A stretch of 64,000 bases of DNA from Piper betle (GCA_033002965.1 JAURVB010013582.1:1-64000), one strand, 5' to 3'; shown: positions 35,171 to 48,327, counted from the first letter of the stretch. The notes: generated by a model from the letters alone, not told the origin. Translations and numbers: made by a program.

Positions 35171-35918
35171 GAGAACTAGTTATTTCCATGAATTTCTAGG
35201 ACTCCGTACACATGCTCTGGAGATGGAGTTGCTACTGCCTCAATCTTCTCCGACAAAGAATCTCCAAAACGACAAAACTTAGCTAGAGTACTTGTCCAGA
35301 TTTTGTCCCTGCCATCTTTTTTATCATAGGAGGTCTCCACATTTTTGAGCTGTGTGAGAATTACTTGCATTTTTCGGCAAGTGTAACGCATAAAATTGAG
35401 CTTTGGAATAATGTTCTATGTCGAAAGTGCTGATAATATCTACTTTGAAATGCTACTGATCTAAATTGCTATGTGAATTTGCCTTGCAAACCTTGATTAT
35501 TTTTTTTCTAGCACACCTACTTATACTGGTTGATGCATTCAAAGATTAAAAAAACCGAGTTAATATTTATTCCTTCAAGACCGGAGAAATGTTGTCCAGA
35601 CAAAACGAATAGATCCGGCAAACTTATCACCCCGGGTAGCTCGAGTTAGATAGATCTTAATAAAAACCAGTAACGTGGCAACTTCAACGGGGATATGGAT
35701 CAGTCATAGACGCCTCGTTCACCGAATCCGGTTATTGTACACGCTACCACTTGACTGTGGCCCGTTCAATGCTTGGTGGAAGAACTATTTCTTATTTCTT
35801 CTTACGATGCAAAATGATGGAGGTAAGGGACTGGGGTGGCTAATTGCGTGGCTGCTCAGCATGAGTACGATGGTTGACACGGTGGGCCTTTCCATTGCAT
35901 CCTCTTGAACACACCACA

Positions 35919-35971
<53 letters not shown>

Positions 35972-36440
35972 ATGCTCCATAAAATTGATTAGAATTTTAT
36001 AACTTAATTTTTGTTACGTTTTTCGTATCAAATTATTAAGTAAATATAATTAAATTATGAAAGTGTACCTGATATCATGCTATAAAGAAGCTAGAATCTT
36101 TACCACCTTAAGCTTTGGTCTTCTAAATTTAAGAAGAGTTTTTTAAAACCTAAATTCTGGACAATAGGATATCAGAACAAAAACTGCTTATCGATTTAGA
36201 GAGCATAGCCTCCTTATTTATAACTTTAGTTCTATAATTTCAATTTCACCTATCACAAAAGAGAAAGTATCAAAATAGTATCTATACATTGAATTCTATA
36301 TTTTTTATATTAAATTCTACATCTTAATTTATGGCTCGTAACCCTTAACTTTAGTATCTTAATTTAATTTAGGCTAATTTTATATAATAACATATAATAC
36401 AATTCATAATTCATGTATATAATTTATGTTCAACATCCAA
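35171..36440. other. Intergenic region with (TA)n tract
   Basis: No gene is seen. A (TA)n microsatellite occupies about 35,923-35,970. The remainder is AT-rich spacer between the S-receptor kinase and CRK pseudogenes. Confidence 0.5.
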
Positions 36441-38027
36441 CAGATCATCTTACTACTTGATTCCTTGGGTATCTGGAAAACTAAAATGGAACCCTCTGTC
36501 CAGAGCCTTTCTTCGATACATTAGCCTAACAATCTCACCAAATTCCTATGCTCCAAGTCTTGGCAAGCAAAGCTACTTCATTCCTCAGCTCTGTCATGCC
36601 TTGGCGTGAACTGGCAAGAAGCCCTTTCACTGCCATTTCTTGCCCATCTGAGAGCTTCCCCTGGATTAATTGGTAATAATTTCTCAATGTATAATTTCTT
36701 GCCAAGAGAGTATAACATGAGACATCATATACATACCTTATATACTGGACCGAACCCACCTTGTCCAAGTTTGTTTTCGCGAGAGAAGCTATTTGTTGCA
36801 ACTTTGATTTCATCGAGACCAAATAACAACCGTCTTTCGTCTTCTATGTCCTCCCTATTCTCACCAGCTGTAATCACTAATGACATTTGTAGTACTTGTC
36901 ATGAAAACACAGACTTTCCTCCCATTGAATTCAAGACTACATAAGTGTTTTAGCTCGCTTCACCTCCAGGCGGTGAAACAATATTAGCCGTAAAAAATGA
37001 TCAGTGAAAGAATCAGTCAACTTGCCTACTAGTCTTCTCAGAAATCCTCTTCTTGCAACCAACAAGCAGCAGACGAGGATGAGTAAAGCAAGGGCAACAG
37101 CCAAGGCCACAACAATACTTGTGATCCGTCTCCTGCTTCCACGGCCATTTCCTACATTTTCATTTAATGCTCCAAGAATCACCATAAGAACTTGGTAAGT
37201 ATACTCACAGTCTTAAATCGATTTAAAATCTATGGGAGGAAGTAGGAGTTGAGATGATGACGGACATATCCATCAACATGTGAATTAAGGAGAAAGACAT
37301 AAATGATGAAACTCGTATGCCATTGCTTTGTGGACGGCCAGCCGCAGAGGTTGGAGGTGAAGCAGCGCCATGATCAGGAGGCGGTGAAGGAGAAGGGGGT
37401 GGAGGAGACAAGCCATATGCCGATCTGAAGGCCTAAACCTCGCATCTAACGTGACAGCTTGGATAATAGACGTTTCCTCCTTGCCGATTCATGCAACATC
37501 TACTGATCTGCATGATAGCCTGATCTAGACATATGTAGCAGTCGCTGCTAGACAAGTCTTGGGTGTACTGCGCCACCCCGCAGATCGGTGTAGTTGATGG
37601 TTCCGACGGCAAATCTCGATGGCGAATAAGCAGAATCATTGAGCAGTTTTCTCATGAGGATCCCCAGCTGCTGGTTAAACAGAGCAGGCTCCGATGCGTT
37701 GGCCACCGGCCCAACTATGTAGACCGGGTAGGTATCAACCTGCGAGAGGAACGGCTGGTCGAAGTAATGGAGGATGCAGTTGTAGTAGCAGACCATTGCT
37801 TGTGTGCGGAAGGAGCAGCTGCCTAAGACGGCGGCCACCGACTGGTTGAGGCAGGCGCCGCACTCTTGAGCGGTGGAAGCCGACATGCACTGCGAGAAGC
37901 CGAAGATGCAATCGGAGCCCTGTCCGACGGTGGTGTTGTAGAAGGAGGAGGAGCGAAGGGGAGGCTGGGAGGCCAAGGAGGGGAGGAGGGTCGTCACCAG
38001 GTTGGCCTCAAATTGGGAGTTGGAGGT
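36440..38027 (-). pseudogene. Cysteine-rich receptor-like kinase (CRK), truncated at both ends
   Basis: On the minus strand: FEANLVTTLLPSLASQPP and FGFSQCMSASTAQECGACL (first DUF26 domain), a frame change near 37,580, then VAQYTQDLSSSDCYICLDQA (second DUF26). A stop follows, then a proline-rich linker, a transmembrane segment (SIVVALAVALALLILVCCLL near 37,080), [16 protein letters not shown] with P-loop [12 protein letters not shown] (to about 36,735), and a second exon GKLSDGQEMAVKG to LLAKT. After another frame change HRNLVRLLG ends at a stop. The rest of the kinase is missing. The signal peptide was removed by a TIR element at 38,028. Confidence 0.85.
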
Positions 38028-38341
38028 GGGTTGTTAACTGAGCGAGCGAGCTCGTGAACATTAATCGTTTGGCTCTGCTTGACTCGACTCGAAACTCGAT
38101 ATTTAAATGTTCGAGCTTGAACTCGACTCGAACTCGAATCTTACGAGCTGAGGTTGAGCAAGGTCGTGTTTGACTCGACTCGACTCGATTATAACTCGAA
38201 CTCAGCTTGAACTCGACTCGATAAAACAATATAATAATATAATTTTTATATTATATATATATATATATAATATTAACAAAGAAGTGAGATACTTGAGATG
38301 GCAAGTATTCACCTTAATGTCCTCAAGGTTGTGGGTTCAAG
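38028..38341. mobile_element. Left half of a TCGAG-rich TIR element
   Basis: Matches the left half of the element at 27,601 (GGTTGTTAACTGAGCGAG, TCGACTCGA arrays, the AT tract, and 'tcaaggttgtgggttcaa' at the end). It stops without the right terminal repeat. It interrupts the CRK pseudogene at its first domain. Confidence 0.75.
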
Positions 38342-40249
38342 GCAATTAACCACAAAAGAATTCTCGTCATCAAAGGTGTATAAGAAAGAAGAAAAATCAC
38401 AGTGGCAATTAACCACAAAAGAATTCTCCTGCTCATAGCTACCCAAGCTCCGAAACCACTGTTGTAGGTGTCACGGCCTCTCTTAATTCAAAAGCTAGCT
38501 CAAAAATTAAGGCTGCGGGTGGGTGTGTTTGACCTAAATCCCCACATGCAGAATATAAAAACGATGAAAAAGCATCGTCACACGATAAAATATTATTAAA
38601 AGTTTTCAATTATTAAAATTAATTTAATTTATTATACTTAAATTGAAATAAATTCATGATTAAATTATAAATTAAGGTTAAACTAACTAAAATGCAATAT
38701 TTGAATCAAATATTTAGCTTTAAGACCACAAACTTAGGATTTTCAATTTCACCTAATATTCTATATAATTAAAGTTATAACTTCTACCTATAAATTATAT
38801 ATTTGGATCATTAACTACGAGAATTAATTATTCATGATAATCTCTAGATTCACCATAAATTTATCACTCACACCTAACTTCTATATCTCTATGAAAATGT
38901 GTATACAAAATAATACTTTAAGTTTTGCTCTTAACAGTTACTTATGACATATGAGCATATCTCTATTTCACATGTGAATCACTTAGAACTGATGAACAAA
39001 TATTATTTTATTTAATGACGAATTTAATCTTTCTATCTCTAAATAAGATCAAATCTCTATATCTAACAATAGATGGTAGTCTAATGATAGCATTAATAAC
39101 AGAATAAAATAGATAATCCAACATTACAATCACATGGATAAAAATTAATAACCTTTATTAATCCATGAACTAAGTGTTATTGAAAATCCTAAAAAAATTT
39201 ACTCTATAAAATATTAGATTAAACTCAAGAAATTCATATATGATATAAAATACATCATTTAATTACCAAGAAAACTAAATCAAAATAAGAAAAACTCTTT
39301 TGGGAAAGTGTCTTCTTCTTTCGATCCAAATTCTTCGTTGTTCCTTCTCGTCATTCGTGCCGTCGCTTAGCCGTTCAGAGTTATTTTTTTCTTTTCATTT
39401 AAAACCTTAATCAAGTTTATAAAGGATCCACCCAAATATTATAAGTAGGGTCCATCAGGATCTCCACAAATAAAAGAAAAATCAGTTTTCCTGCCACCAA
39501 TGCTCAAGCGCTCTGCTCTCGACCATAAACTTTTCTTAATCAAAAGTCCAGCGCTCGAGCTCTCTCCTCTCGGTTACAGTTTCCGGGTTATACTTTTTGG
39601 CCCGATTTTGCCCCGAATTCGTTCCAAATCGTTTTCTAACTCTTATACCCTACTAGAACAACATTAATTAGCACTTTTTACAGCAAAATCATAATAATTT
39701 CTTGCATTATTAATAAAATCTAATAAACTTTAAAACTAATAAAATTAAAGTATAAATGACTCGAAAGATGAAAAAAATCAACATAAAATGCAAAGAATAA
39801 TAACTCTTTTACAGAGTTATCAATTTAACATAAATAAAAGACCACTAATTTTACGTAGAAAACTCCAATCCGGAAAAAAATCACGGACGACTAGATCAAA
39901 TTCACAATATCACAACTTAATACATGCAATATCCACGGGAAAACAAGCTCTCTTAATGTTAATTTATTGCAATTTCTACACAATTAATATAACCCATAAA
40001 TAAAGAGAATAAAAGAAAAATATCACCAATGAAGAACTTGAGGAAGCACCATTGACGATCCTAAGAGAATCTCAACTAAAAACTTCACCCTCCTTCACTC
40101 CACAAATTTTTCTTTCTCTCCACAGCAAAGAATTCCCCAAACGCCATCGAGGTTTTTCCATCCCAGTTCACCAAAATGCAAAACGCATTTTATTATAAAT
40201 ACATTTGCATTTTTGTGTATTCATGGGGAAGGGACAATCCCAACAACCT
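38342..40249. other. AT-rich intergenic region, no gene seen
   Basis: Begins with a 24-base phrase ('ggcaattaaccacaaaagaa') repeated near 38,342 and 38,404. A TGTCACGGCC start at about 38,468 looks like an LTR beginning, but I cannot find the partner or an end. No open frame has a recognisable domain. Confidence 0.4.
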
Positions 40250-42660
40250 CCCCTTCCCAACTCCATGAAATACTTCTAACCTACATGATAAGCTTCATCC
40301 ATGCCTGCTTCAATCCTAGAGTAAATATACTTTTTCTTTGACACAACTTTAGTCATCATGTCATAAACATTCCTTTTATTAATGAAAACTTGAATTCTTA
40401 CTTAGTGAATTGCACTCTGACTATCATAGTAGACAATGTATTTCCCCTGTTTAACACAAATTTCATTCAAAAATCTTTTCGTCCATAGCATTTCCTTGCA
40501 AGCTTCTTAATAGCAATAAATTCGGCCTCAGTTGTGGATACTACAACACATTTTTACAACCTAGACTGCCAAAATACAGCCCCATTAGCAAAATTAATAA
40601 TAAACCCAGATATTGATCTTCTTGTCTCCAAGTCACCTATCATATCTACATCTGTATAGCCAACCAACAAAGGTTTATTACTTCCAAAACACAAACAAAT
40701 TTTAGATGTACCTCTCAAGTATTTCATTATCCATTTAACTGTTTGTCAATGTTCTTTGCTTGAATTTGCTAAATGTCTACTAACAGTTCCAATTGCATAT
40801 GCTATGCCCGGCCTTATATAGACCATAACATACATCAAACTACCAACGACAGAAGCATAAAGGAACCTTTGTCATTTCTTTCATCTCTGTTTCACTTAGG
40901 TCACTTTTCTTCAACTTGAACTCACCCCCAAGTGGAATTCCAACATGTTTTGCATCTTTCAAGTTAAATTCACATTCTAGATGTATTTTTCTTGTGACAC
41001 CCAAAGCTTTATAACTTTCATGTCACACTAAATAGACATTTGCAAGATTTACTTTGCCGATCTCAAATCCTTCATTGCAAAGGATTTGTTCAAATTCTTT
41101 TTAAACTTGTAATCTTTGCTCCATCATGTCCTACAATCACCATGTCATTTACATAAAGTAATAGAATAATAAAGTCACCGTCGTCAAACCTTTTAATGAA
41201 TACATAATGATCAAAAACAAACTTCTTGTACCTATTACTCTCCATAAAATAATTAAATTTTTTTGTACCACTGTCTAGGAGCTTACTTCAAACCATACAA
41301 ACTCATTTTCAGTCTGCACACTATCTGTTCCTTTCCTCTAACTTTAAAACCCTTTGGTTGCTCCATGTAAATGGTCTCTTCAAAATCACCATGAAGAAAG
41401 GTCATCTTCACATATAGTTGTTCAACTTCTAAATCTAAATTTGCAGCTAAAGCCAAAAAATTTCTAAAAGAAAATATTTTAACCACAGGAGAAAAAATTT
41501 CATCAAAATCAATATATTTCTTCTGTCTGAAGACCTTCACCACCAACTTTGCCTTGTACCTTGATTGTGTTTTGTTTTCATCATGTTTGATCTTGTAGAC
41601 TCATTTAATCTTTAATGTCCTCTTCCCCTTAGGAAGATTCACCAACTCGTACGTGTGATTATTGTGTAAAGATTTCATCTTATCTTGCATTGCGTTCAAC
41701 CACTTATTTTCTTCTACATGAGGTTTGACCTCACTGAAATTTTCTTGTTCTCTACATTTAGTAATTTTTACATAATCTAATGATGGATATCTTGTTAATG
41801 AAACTGGTTCATGAGTCGATCTCCTCACATTTTTTGGCTCCCTTTGGTCAAAAACTACTTGTTCCTGTTCAATATCATTAATAAACTCATTAGAAAAATC
41901 ATCCATCACTTCATCTTCACCCACATCATCACTAGGTGGGGAATTGATTGTGTCATCTTGAACCTCCTCTTCACTTCGAGTTGAGATTGAAAGTTTTTTT
42001 ATATTTTCAAAAAATTTCTAAGATTTTGTTTGAAGAACCTCTTCCTTGCCAAAGTCTTCAATTATTTGACCCTTCCTAAAAATTACATTTTTGCTTTAAA
42101 TTAGTTTTCTATTTTTAGGATCCCAAAGTTTGTACCTAAACTTATGATCATCATATCCCAGAAAAATACATTCACAACTCTAGAGTTAAGTTAAGCCATT
42201 TGTTCATTTGGCATATGTGCAAAAGCTTTACAACAAAAGACTCTTAAATGAGAGTAGCTCACCTTTCTGTCACTCCAAACCTTTTCTGATATATCATTGT
42301 CTAGGGCATATGTGGGAGATTTGTTGATCAAATAACTAGTTGTGTTCATGGCCTCACCCGAGAAGATCTTTAGCAACTTAGTTGAAGACAATATACTCGT
42401 AATCTTCTCAAAGATAGTCCTATTTATTTTCTCAGCCACACTATTATATTGAGGAGTATAAAGAATCATTTTTTCATGCCTAATGTCACACTTGCTATAA
42501 TATTCATCAAATTCAAGAGAATAATATTCACCACTATTATTATTTTTAAGGCATTTTAATAATTTATCAATTTCTCTTTCAACCAATACATAAAAATTCT
42601 TAAAGATACCAAAAATATAACTTTTATTTTTCATGTCATAAACCCACACTTTATAGAAAT
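40250..42660 (-). mobile_element. Ty1/copia pol remnant
   Basis: On the minus strand, in the copia order: integrase core (42,649-42,191; CLKNNNSGEYYSLEF, YTPQYNSVAEKINRTI, SYSHLRVFCCKAFAH), then the integrase-RT linker (41,924-41,601; VEENKWLNAMQDKMKSL), reverse transcriptase start (41,546-41,283; KKYIDFDEIFSPVVK, YMEQPKGFKV, CRLKMSLYGLK), and RNase H (about 40,680-40,500; VGYTDVDMIGDLETRRS, STTEAEFIAIKKLA). Stops and frame changes make it inactive. I could not define its LTRs. A purine-rich AAGGGGGATGTTG at 42,977 is on the other strand and may be unrelated. Confidence 0.85.
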
Positions 42661-44886
42661 ATCATTAATCAAAGACTTAGTATTAAAAATAAAAGACTTT
42701 TGCGGAACTACAAGTCTACGCTTTGGGGGAAAAGACACAAAACGCATTGTAGAAAATTAAAAGGTAGTAAAATGAAATGTGCTAATATCTTCACAAAGTG
42801 CATGTGCTGAACCGCAAAGTCGGACGACGGTCAAACAAAACCTTGCGGACATCAAACATTTTCAACGTAAACGTTAGTGAATCATTATGATAATAACTTT
42901 CTTCCTTTCTTTTTTCCCAACACAAATTTAAAGAAACATAATGATAACATTAAACTAGACCCCTCCCTCTCAAGGGGGATGTTGAAGTATTCCAAGTCAA
43001 TTTGTTGGTCAAAGTCGTAACTTGGATACATTCAATAATAATAGTAACAATAAACAAATATATGGACATTTATATCGATCTATTTATATACTAAATGTAA
43101 ACCCATATACAACTGTACGCACGAGCTTCTATATATTTATTAATTATACTTTCAAATAAATGTTTTTTTAATATTTTATAAAATTAAATATGATTTATTG
43201 TTTTTTTGTTCTTTTTATATTATAAACCAACTTACTACCAACTTTTAAGTTATTTTTTTACTAGTGTATATTGTTAAGTATTTAAAGTATATAATATTTA
43301 CCTATATTTTTAATATAATTTTATAAATCTTAAATATAAATATTATTAATTAAGTGATATTTTACCTTATTTTTAAATTAATTAATATTTTATTAGATTT
43401 GTTTAATTTTGAAGTCTAATGCAAAAAAGCGAAAATAAAGAATATTAGAAATTGTTGTTCAGAACAGTGGACCACATCAGTTGATGGTTACAATTTATAG
43501 TATGGACGAAGCTCGATGAAGATTGATATACATAGTTTTGGTTGTATTTGAGTAAGTCGAGGAATTGAAAACTTCATCGGACATTATAATCAATTAGACT
43601 ATATCGAGTTATAGAATCCTTCCTCGAATTCTTGTATCTCCTAGGTATCTCATCTTCTATATGAATGGATGGTTATTTGTTATTTGATATCCCAACTCTT
43701 AGCTTAGGAATTTACTCAAAGAAGTAATTCTAGTTTTTTAATTTTTTTCCTTTCATAATGAAAAATAGTTTCTTCTTTATAATATTTTCTATTTTTATTA
43801 TGAAGTAATCTTTTATGTCATTCTAGAGAAGAATAGAAGTTAACATTGTTTAATTGAATTCATTTTAACCTCTTACTTTTTTATTCAATCGGATTATTTG
43901 AATTATCATATTCTTAATACTAAGAATGGATTGATCCTCTATTTTTTAGATCATAAGGTTTAATTAGATTTTAGGAGATATTAATTAGATTAGTCATTGA
44001 TAATTTATCATACGACGAGTCTTTTAATTTGTTTATCGTTGTGGTTGAGAGATACATAATACTGTATGATATTGTAAGGCAAATCTTAATGCGTTATTTT
44101 GTTGATTAATTAATTATCATTGAGAGGTAGAAATTGAGGCAAAATATTAAAAATATGAATGAGCGGGAACCACCATGTCATATAATTATCCTCGATCGAC
44201 AATCTAAGAAAATAGAAGATAAGAGTAAGATGTAATGAAAATTAATTTCATATTAAGGGAAATACAACTCTAAAACAAAATATCTTAAACTAAAAATCTC
44301 TTTTTATTGTTGTTTTACTCTTAGTTCTATTTTTTACTATTAAAATAAGTAAATTTATTTCTTTAGAGCGATACTTAAAATTTTATTATTATATTATTTG
44401 TTTCGGCCGTGTATACTTGTACATCATTGAAATTATTCAAACACATCATATTAGAATCGTAATTGAAATTTAATTAAATATATTTTTATGTCATATAATA
44501 TCTTTTTATATACATATTTTTAATAGGATATATATATAAATTTTTTATTATATTTTTTATCTTTCGTTAAAACAATCTCGCATGTTGTATTGTACATTCT
44601 ATTTGATTTAATACGTATTTGTAATAAGAAGATACTAATTCTTTTCAAAAAAGTAATAATATATAAAATATGTATATATATATATATATAAACATAGTAT
44701 ATATAAAATATATAATCCAAGTTTAACTCTAATAAAATGAATTTTAGTATATAACTAATGAGATACAAACTTAAACCATACTTTTAAACACGGTGACAAA
44801 CTTAATTGATATGGTAAGGGAAAGGCGAAAGGGGATTTGTACAAGCACTGGGTCTTTCTTTCCGAACGACGCAACGCAAACGAAGA
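42661..44886. other. AT-rich intergenic region, no gene seen
   Basis: Very AT-rich, with (TA) tracts near 44,670-44,700. I see no domain, tRNA or element terminus that I can support. Confidence 0.5.
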
Positions 44887-47394
44887 TCAACCAAGAGCGC
44901 TGAGAAAAGTGGAAGGATGAGGGGGTGAAGGAACTTCAACAGCTCCTTCAAGCATTTGAACAACCTTGTGCATGTCAGGCCTCAGAGACGGCTCCTCTTG
45001 CACGCACCACATTGCCACTTTAACCACCCTCTCCACTTTGCTCACTTCCTGCTTAGCCTCTTCATCCTCCTCCACCAACTTCTCCATCTGGCGTTCCTCG
45101 TAACACCCATAAGCCCAATCCAACAAGATCACCCTCTCATCCCCCCTCTCCATTTCTACATTCCTCCTACAACACACCAACTCTAGCAGCATGATCCCAA
45201 AGCTGTAGACGTCCACCTTCACCGTCACCGGCATCTTCCTATACCACTCTGGCGCAACGTACCCCCTTGTTCCTCTGAATCCTGTGCTGGTGCGAGTCTG
45301 GTCCACCCTCATCAGCTTTGCCAGCCCAAAATCCGAGATCTTAGGATTGAAGGTGTCGTCGAGAAGAACGTTCTCCGGCTTCACGTCGCAATGCATGATT
45401 TTGGAGATGCACTCTTCGTGCAAGTAGGCCAGGCCGCTGGCTATTCCAGAGGCAATTCGGAGACGGTCGTTCCATCTGGGCTTTGGATCACCATGGAACA
45501 AGTAAGTAGCCATAGTCCCGTTCTTGAGGAACTCGTACACAAGCAGCCGGTGAGGGGCCTCGTCGCAGAAACCAAGCAAACGAACTAAGTTCTTGTGGTG
45601 CGTCCGACCTATTGCGCTCACCTCTGTTCTCACTTCCTTCTCGCTTCGTTGCACAGCCGCCTCCAACTTCTTGACGGCAACACAAATCGGAGTATGATCT
45701 TGCTCTGAAAGGGCCATGCGCCCTTTGTAAACAGTGCCATATGCCCCACGACCCAGTTCCTCCTTGAACCCACCTGTAATCTGCACCAGTTCTTTGTATG
45801 CGAACATCCGAAGATTCTTCCCCATAATCAAGTCATTTTGGGGGCGTAGCAGTTTTTTGTGGAAGGAGAAGTGGTAGGCCACCATGGCTGCGGCTAGGAA
45901 GAGCAGATTTACAAAGGACGAACTTCCCAAGAGCAGGGAGCCCCAAAGAAGCAGTGGTCCTTTGGTGTTGGTCGTCCTCCCACTACGTGGGCGAAGGCTC
46001 GTCGGTCCTGTGGAGGTGGCTCTACTGCCTTTCCATATCTTGATGAAAGCTTTTCCTTCCACACTCGGGCCTCGCCTTCCGTTTGACATGGGAAGCTTCT
46101 TCTTCCAGCAGTCGCCATCGGGGTCGACGACGGCAACGTTGCACAGACAATCCCTCAAACAATAATTCTTGCATTCTTCCTCAGTAGAAGATACGATGCG
46201 CTCGTAATCAAAGTTTGGCCAGTTGGTGCTGGCCATTGTCTCCATGTCGAAGAACTCCTCTGCCCTGGATGAGTTCAATTCACATGCTTGGATGGATACC
46301 CGAGGCGGCTTGCAGGCTGTGCTTCCATCCGCCGAGCTCAACAATTCGGTGTAGCCTGTCGGGCACTCGCACACATACTTTCCATCTTCCTCGCCTTCAA
46401 CGCACAAGCTATTGAACCCGCAAATCCCACTCCCTACGTTGGCTATAGTTGTGGAACATATGCTCGAAGGATTAGACCAGATAGGAGACCATGCCGCCAA
46501 GTGAGCCTCCCTCTTGGGTCTCACGTAATGTCTGAAAACTCCATCGGAATCCAGTGTTGCTCGGTGGAAGAAGTCTCTTGTGGACCTACTAATACTACCA
46601 TTACTGAGGATTGTCCACCCTCCTTCACGGTGGTCGATGTAAATGTCGCCAGAACTGTTGAAGACGACACGCTGTCCTCTGTCCTTGGTATTGCTCACGT
46701 AGTAGGCGTCGTTTGCGCGAATAGTGGGGAGAGCGATGGTGTTGAGCACAAGGTTGCCGTCGGGCAGCAAGCGAAGCTCGAACCGGCCGAGTTCAGCGTA
46801 GTTGTAGCCGTCCTCTGACCTCCGGGTGGTGGACAGCTTCCCACCGAACTCTAGCACTTGGGAAGGAAGAATCGTGTTTGTGGGCTCATCGAAGCTGCTC
46901 CAATATGTATTGTTCCCGGATCGTTGGCTTCCTCTAAGAACGAAGTTTCCTGTGTCGAGCATGACAGCAGATAGAGCAGCAGAGTCATTAGTAATACTGG
47001 CTGCTGCTCTGGGCCTCCTCCACACCTCCTTTTCACGGTGGTCATACAGCACGAGCTGGCCACTGGTGGAGAGCTCGAGCTTGGAACCTGCCTGCACAGG
47101 GTTTCCCCCGTTTCCCCACCAGACGATGGTTTTGTCGGGCAAGTTATCGAACCAGATGGCCAGCAAGAAACTAGTGCTGTTAGCTCCAGAAACAAGAGGA
47201 TAAAATCCAAAAGCGAAATCGCCCGAAGGAGAGGTCCATGAAGTAGTAGCAATATTACTACTATTACCACCCGAAACAGATGCAGTAAGAGATGAACCGA
47301 ACCTTATGCTGGTGCCGGTGCTGTTGGTTTGAGCAGCTGACGGGGGGAAAAAAATTAGTAATACTGGAAGAAAGAGGAGGAGAAGAGCGGCCAT
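44887..47394 (-). CDS. LECRK: G-type lectin receptor kinase (LECRK type), intact
   Basis: A single-exon gene of 835 residues, about the usual length for LECRK proteins. Layout: signal peptide (residues 1-22, MAALLLLFLPVLLIFF); bulb-lectin domain to about 180 (SPSGDFAFGFYPL, MLDTGNFVLRG, FDEPTNTILP); EGF-like cluster (CGFNSLC...CECPTGY); PAN-like cluster (CKNYCLRDCLC); transmembrane helix near 475-505; kinase with intact P-loop GRGAYGTVYKG, lysine in VAVKKLE, HCDVKPEN, DFGLAK, GTRGYVAPEWY. The cysteine before Asp makes it a non-RD kinase, typical of immune receptors (family knowledge). It should act at the plasma membrane; the ligand is unknown. It is head-to-head with LecRLK copy 2 but clearly diverged from it, so it is an older paralogue. 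It is the only clean receptor kinase in the window. Confidence 0.95.
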   Translation of the reverse strand: MAALLLLFLPVLLIFFPPSAAQTNSTGTSIRFGSSLTASVSGGNSSNIATTSWTSPSGDFAFGFYPLVSGANSTSFLLAIWFDNLPDKTIVWWGNGGNPVQAGSKLELSTSGQLVLYDHREKEVWRRPRAAASITNDSAALSAVMLDTGNFVLRGSQRSGNNTYWSSFDEPTNTILPSQVLEFGGKLSTTRRSEDGYNYAELGRFELRLLPDGNLVLNTIALPTIRANDAYYVSNTKDRGQRVVFNSSGDIYIDHREGGWTILSNGSISRSTRDFFHRATLDSDGVFRHYVRPKREAHLAAWSPIWSNPSSICSTTIANVGSGICGFNSLCVEGEEDGKYVCECPTGYTELLSSADGSTACKPPRVSIQACELNSSRAEEFFDMETMASTNWPNFDYERIVSSTEEECKNYCLRDCLCNVAVVDPDGDCWKKKLPMSNGRRGPSVEGKAFIKIWKGSRATSTGPTSLRPRSGRTTNTKGPLLLWGSLLLGSSSFVNLLFLAAAMVAYHFSFHKKLLRPQNDLIMGKNLRMFAYKELVQITGGFKEELGRGAYGTVYKGRMALSEQDHTPICVAVKKLEAAVQRSEKEVRTEVSAIGRTHHKNLVRLLGFCDEAPHRLLVYEFLKNGTMATYLFHGDPKPRWNDRLRIASGIASGLAYLHEECISKIMHCDVKPENVLLDDTFNPKISDFGLAKLMRVDQTRTSTGFRGTRGYVAPEWYRKMPVTVKVDVYSFGIMLLELVCCRRNVEMERGDERVILLDWAYGCYEERQMEKLVEEDEEAKQEVSKVERVVKVAMWCVQEEPSLRPDMHKVVQMLEGAVEVPSPPHPSTFLSALG

Positions 47395-47813
47395 AGCAAT
47401 TTAGTATGATGCAGGGAACAAAATAGACAAACTAAAGTATGGAGGCGGAATCGAAAATGGGAAATATAAAGGGAAATAAATAATTGCAGTGAAAGGGCGA
47501 TGGAGTCAACAAATTTGTTCAATTCAATCGAAGAATCGGAGTTAAGAATTTATTGAAGGGTCAAAAGGCATGCTTTTCAAAGCACCAACGTATTACAAAC
47601 GTTTCCTTGAATTCAAAAAAACCCTATGACAGATGTTGTCAGGGGTGCACGTAGGCACGTTTGAAAATTTCCAAATACTAATTAAGCCCCAAGCATGAAC
47701 TTTCCAACTTCTAATTAAGTCTCGTGCACCAAACTCCCTGTTGGTATTTAATGCTTTGACGTTTTCAATGGCAAGTAAACAAGTGAGAAAGTGGACCGCT
47801 CCTAGATCTTTAA

Positions 47814-47854
<41 letters not shown>

Positions 47855-48327
47855 CCCCTTTTTTCCTAAGATCATGGAAATTTCAAAGCTACTTGTGAGG
47901 AAAAGAGAAAAAAACACGGCATATTTATAGACGACCTGCATGCTAATTTATTCATTGTGATTCATGATGCCTTAGTAGTTTGACGTTTTCAATGGCAAGT
48001 GAGGAAGGCCCAGATCTTTAACATGTATATATCCCTTCTTTTTGGGAAATTTTTTTTCTAAGATCATGGAAATTTCAAAGCAACTTGTGAGGAGAAGAGA
48101 AAAAAACTGGGCCTATTTATAGATGGCCTGCATGCTAATTTATTGATGTAAAGTAAAGTGTAAAAGATAAGGTAGCAGCCATTTTTCATTTTATTCACAA
48201 CAACAGGTCGAGGTATATATAACCAGCCTGGGGGAAGGGAAGGGATGGGAATTACGTGGGAGTATGTGAATTTTGATGAGACCAGCTAGTGAATGTGCGA
48301 CGACGGGCTCGGCTTCATCGTCTCACC
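47395..48327. promoter_or_regulatory. Shared divergent promoter region of two LecRLK genes
   Basis: This 930-bp gap separates the minus-strand LecRLK start (47,394) from copy 2 (48,328). For the minus gene a TATA-like TTTATATTTC (minus strand, 47,461-47,470) lies about 70 bases upstream of its ATG. The 'aagatcatggaaatttcaaa' module appears at about 47,868 and 48,060, as upstream of copy 1. An (AT)n tract is at 47,818-47,850. Confidence 0.5.
48214..48222 (+). promoter_or_regulatory. TATA box of LecRLK copy 2
   Basis: TATATATAA about 105 bases before the ATG at 48,328. The matching site in copy 1 is TATGTATAA. Confidence 0.6.
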
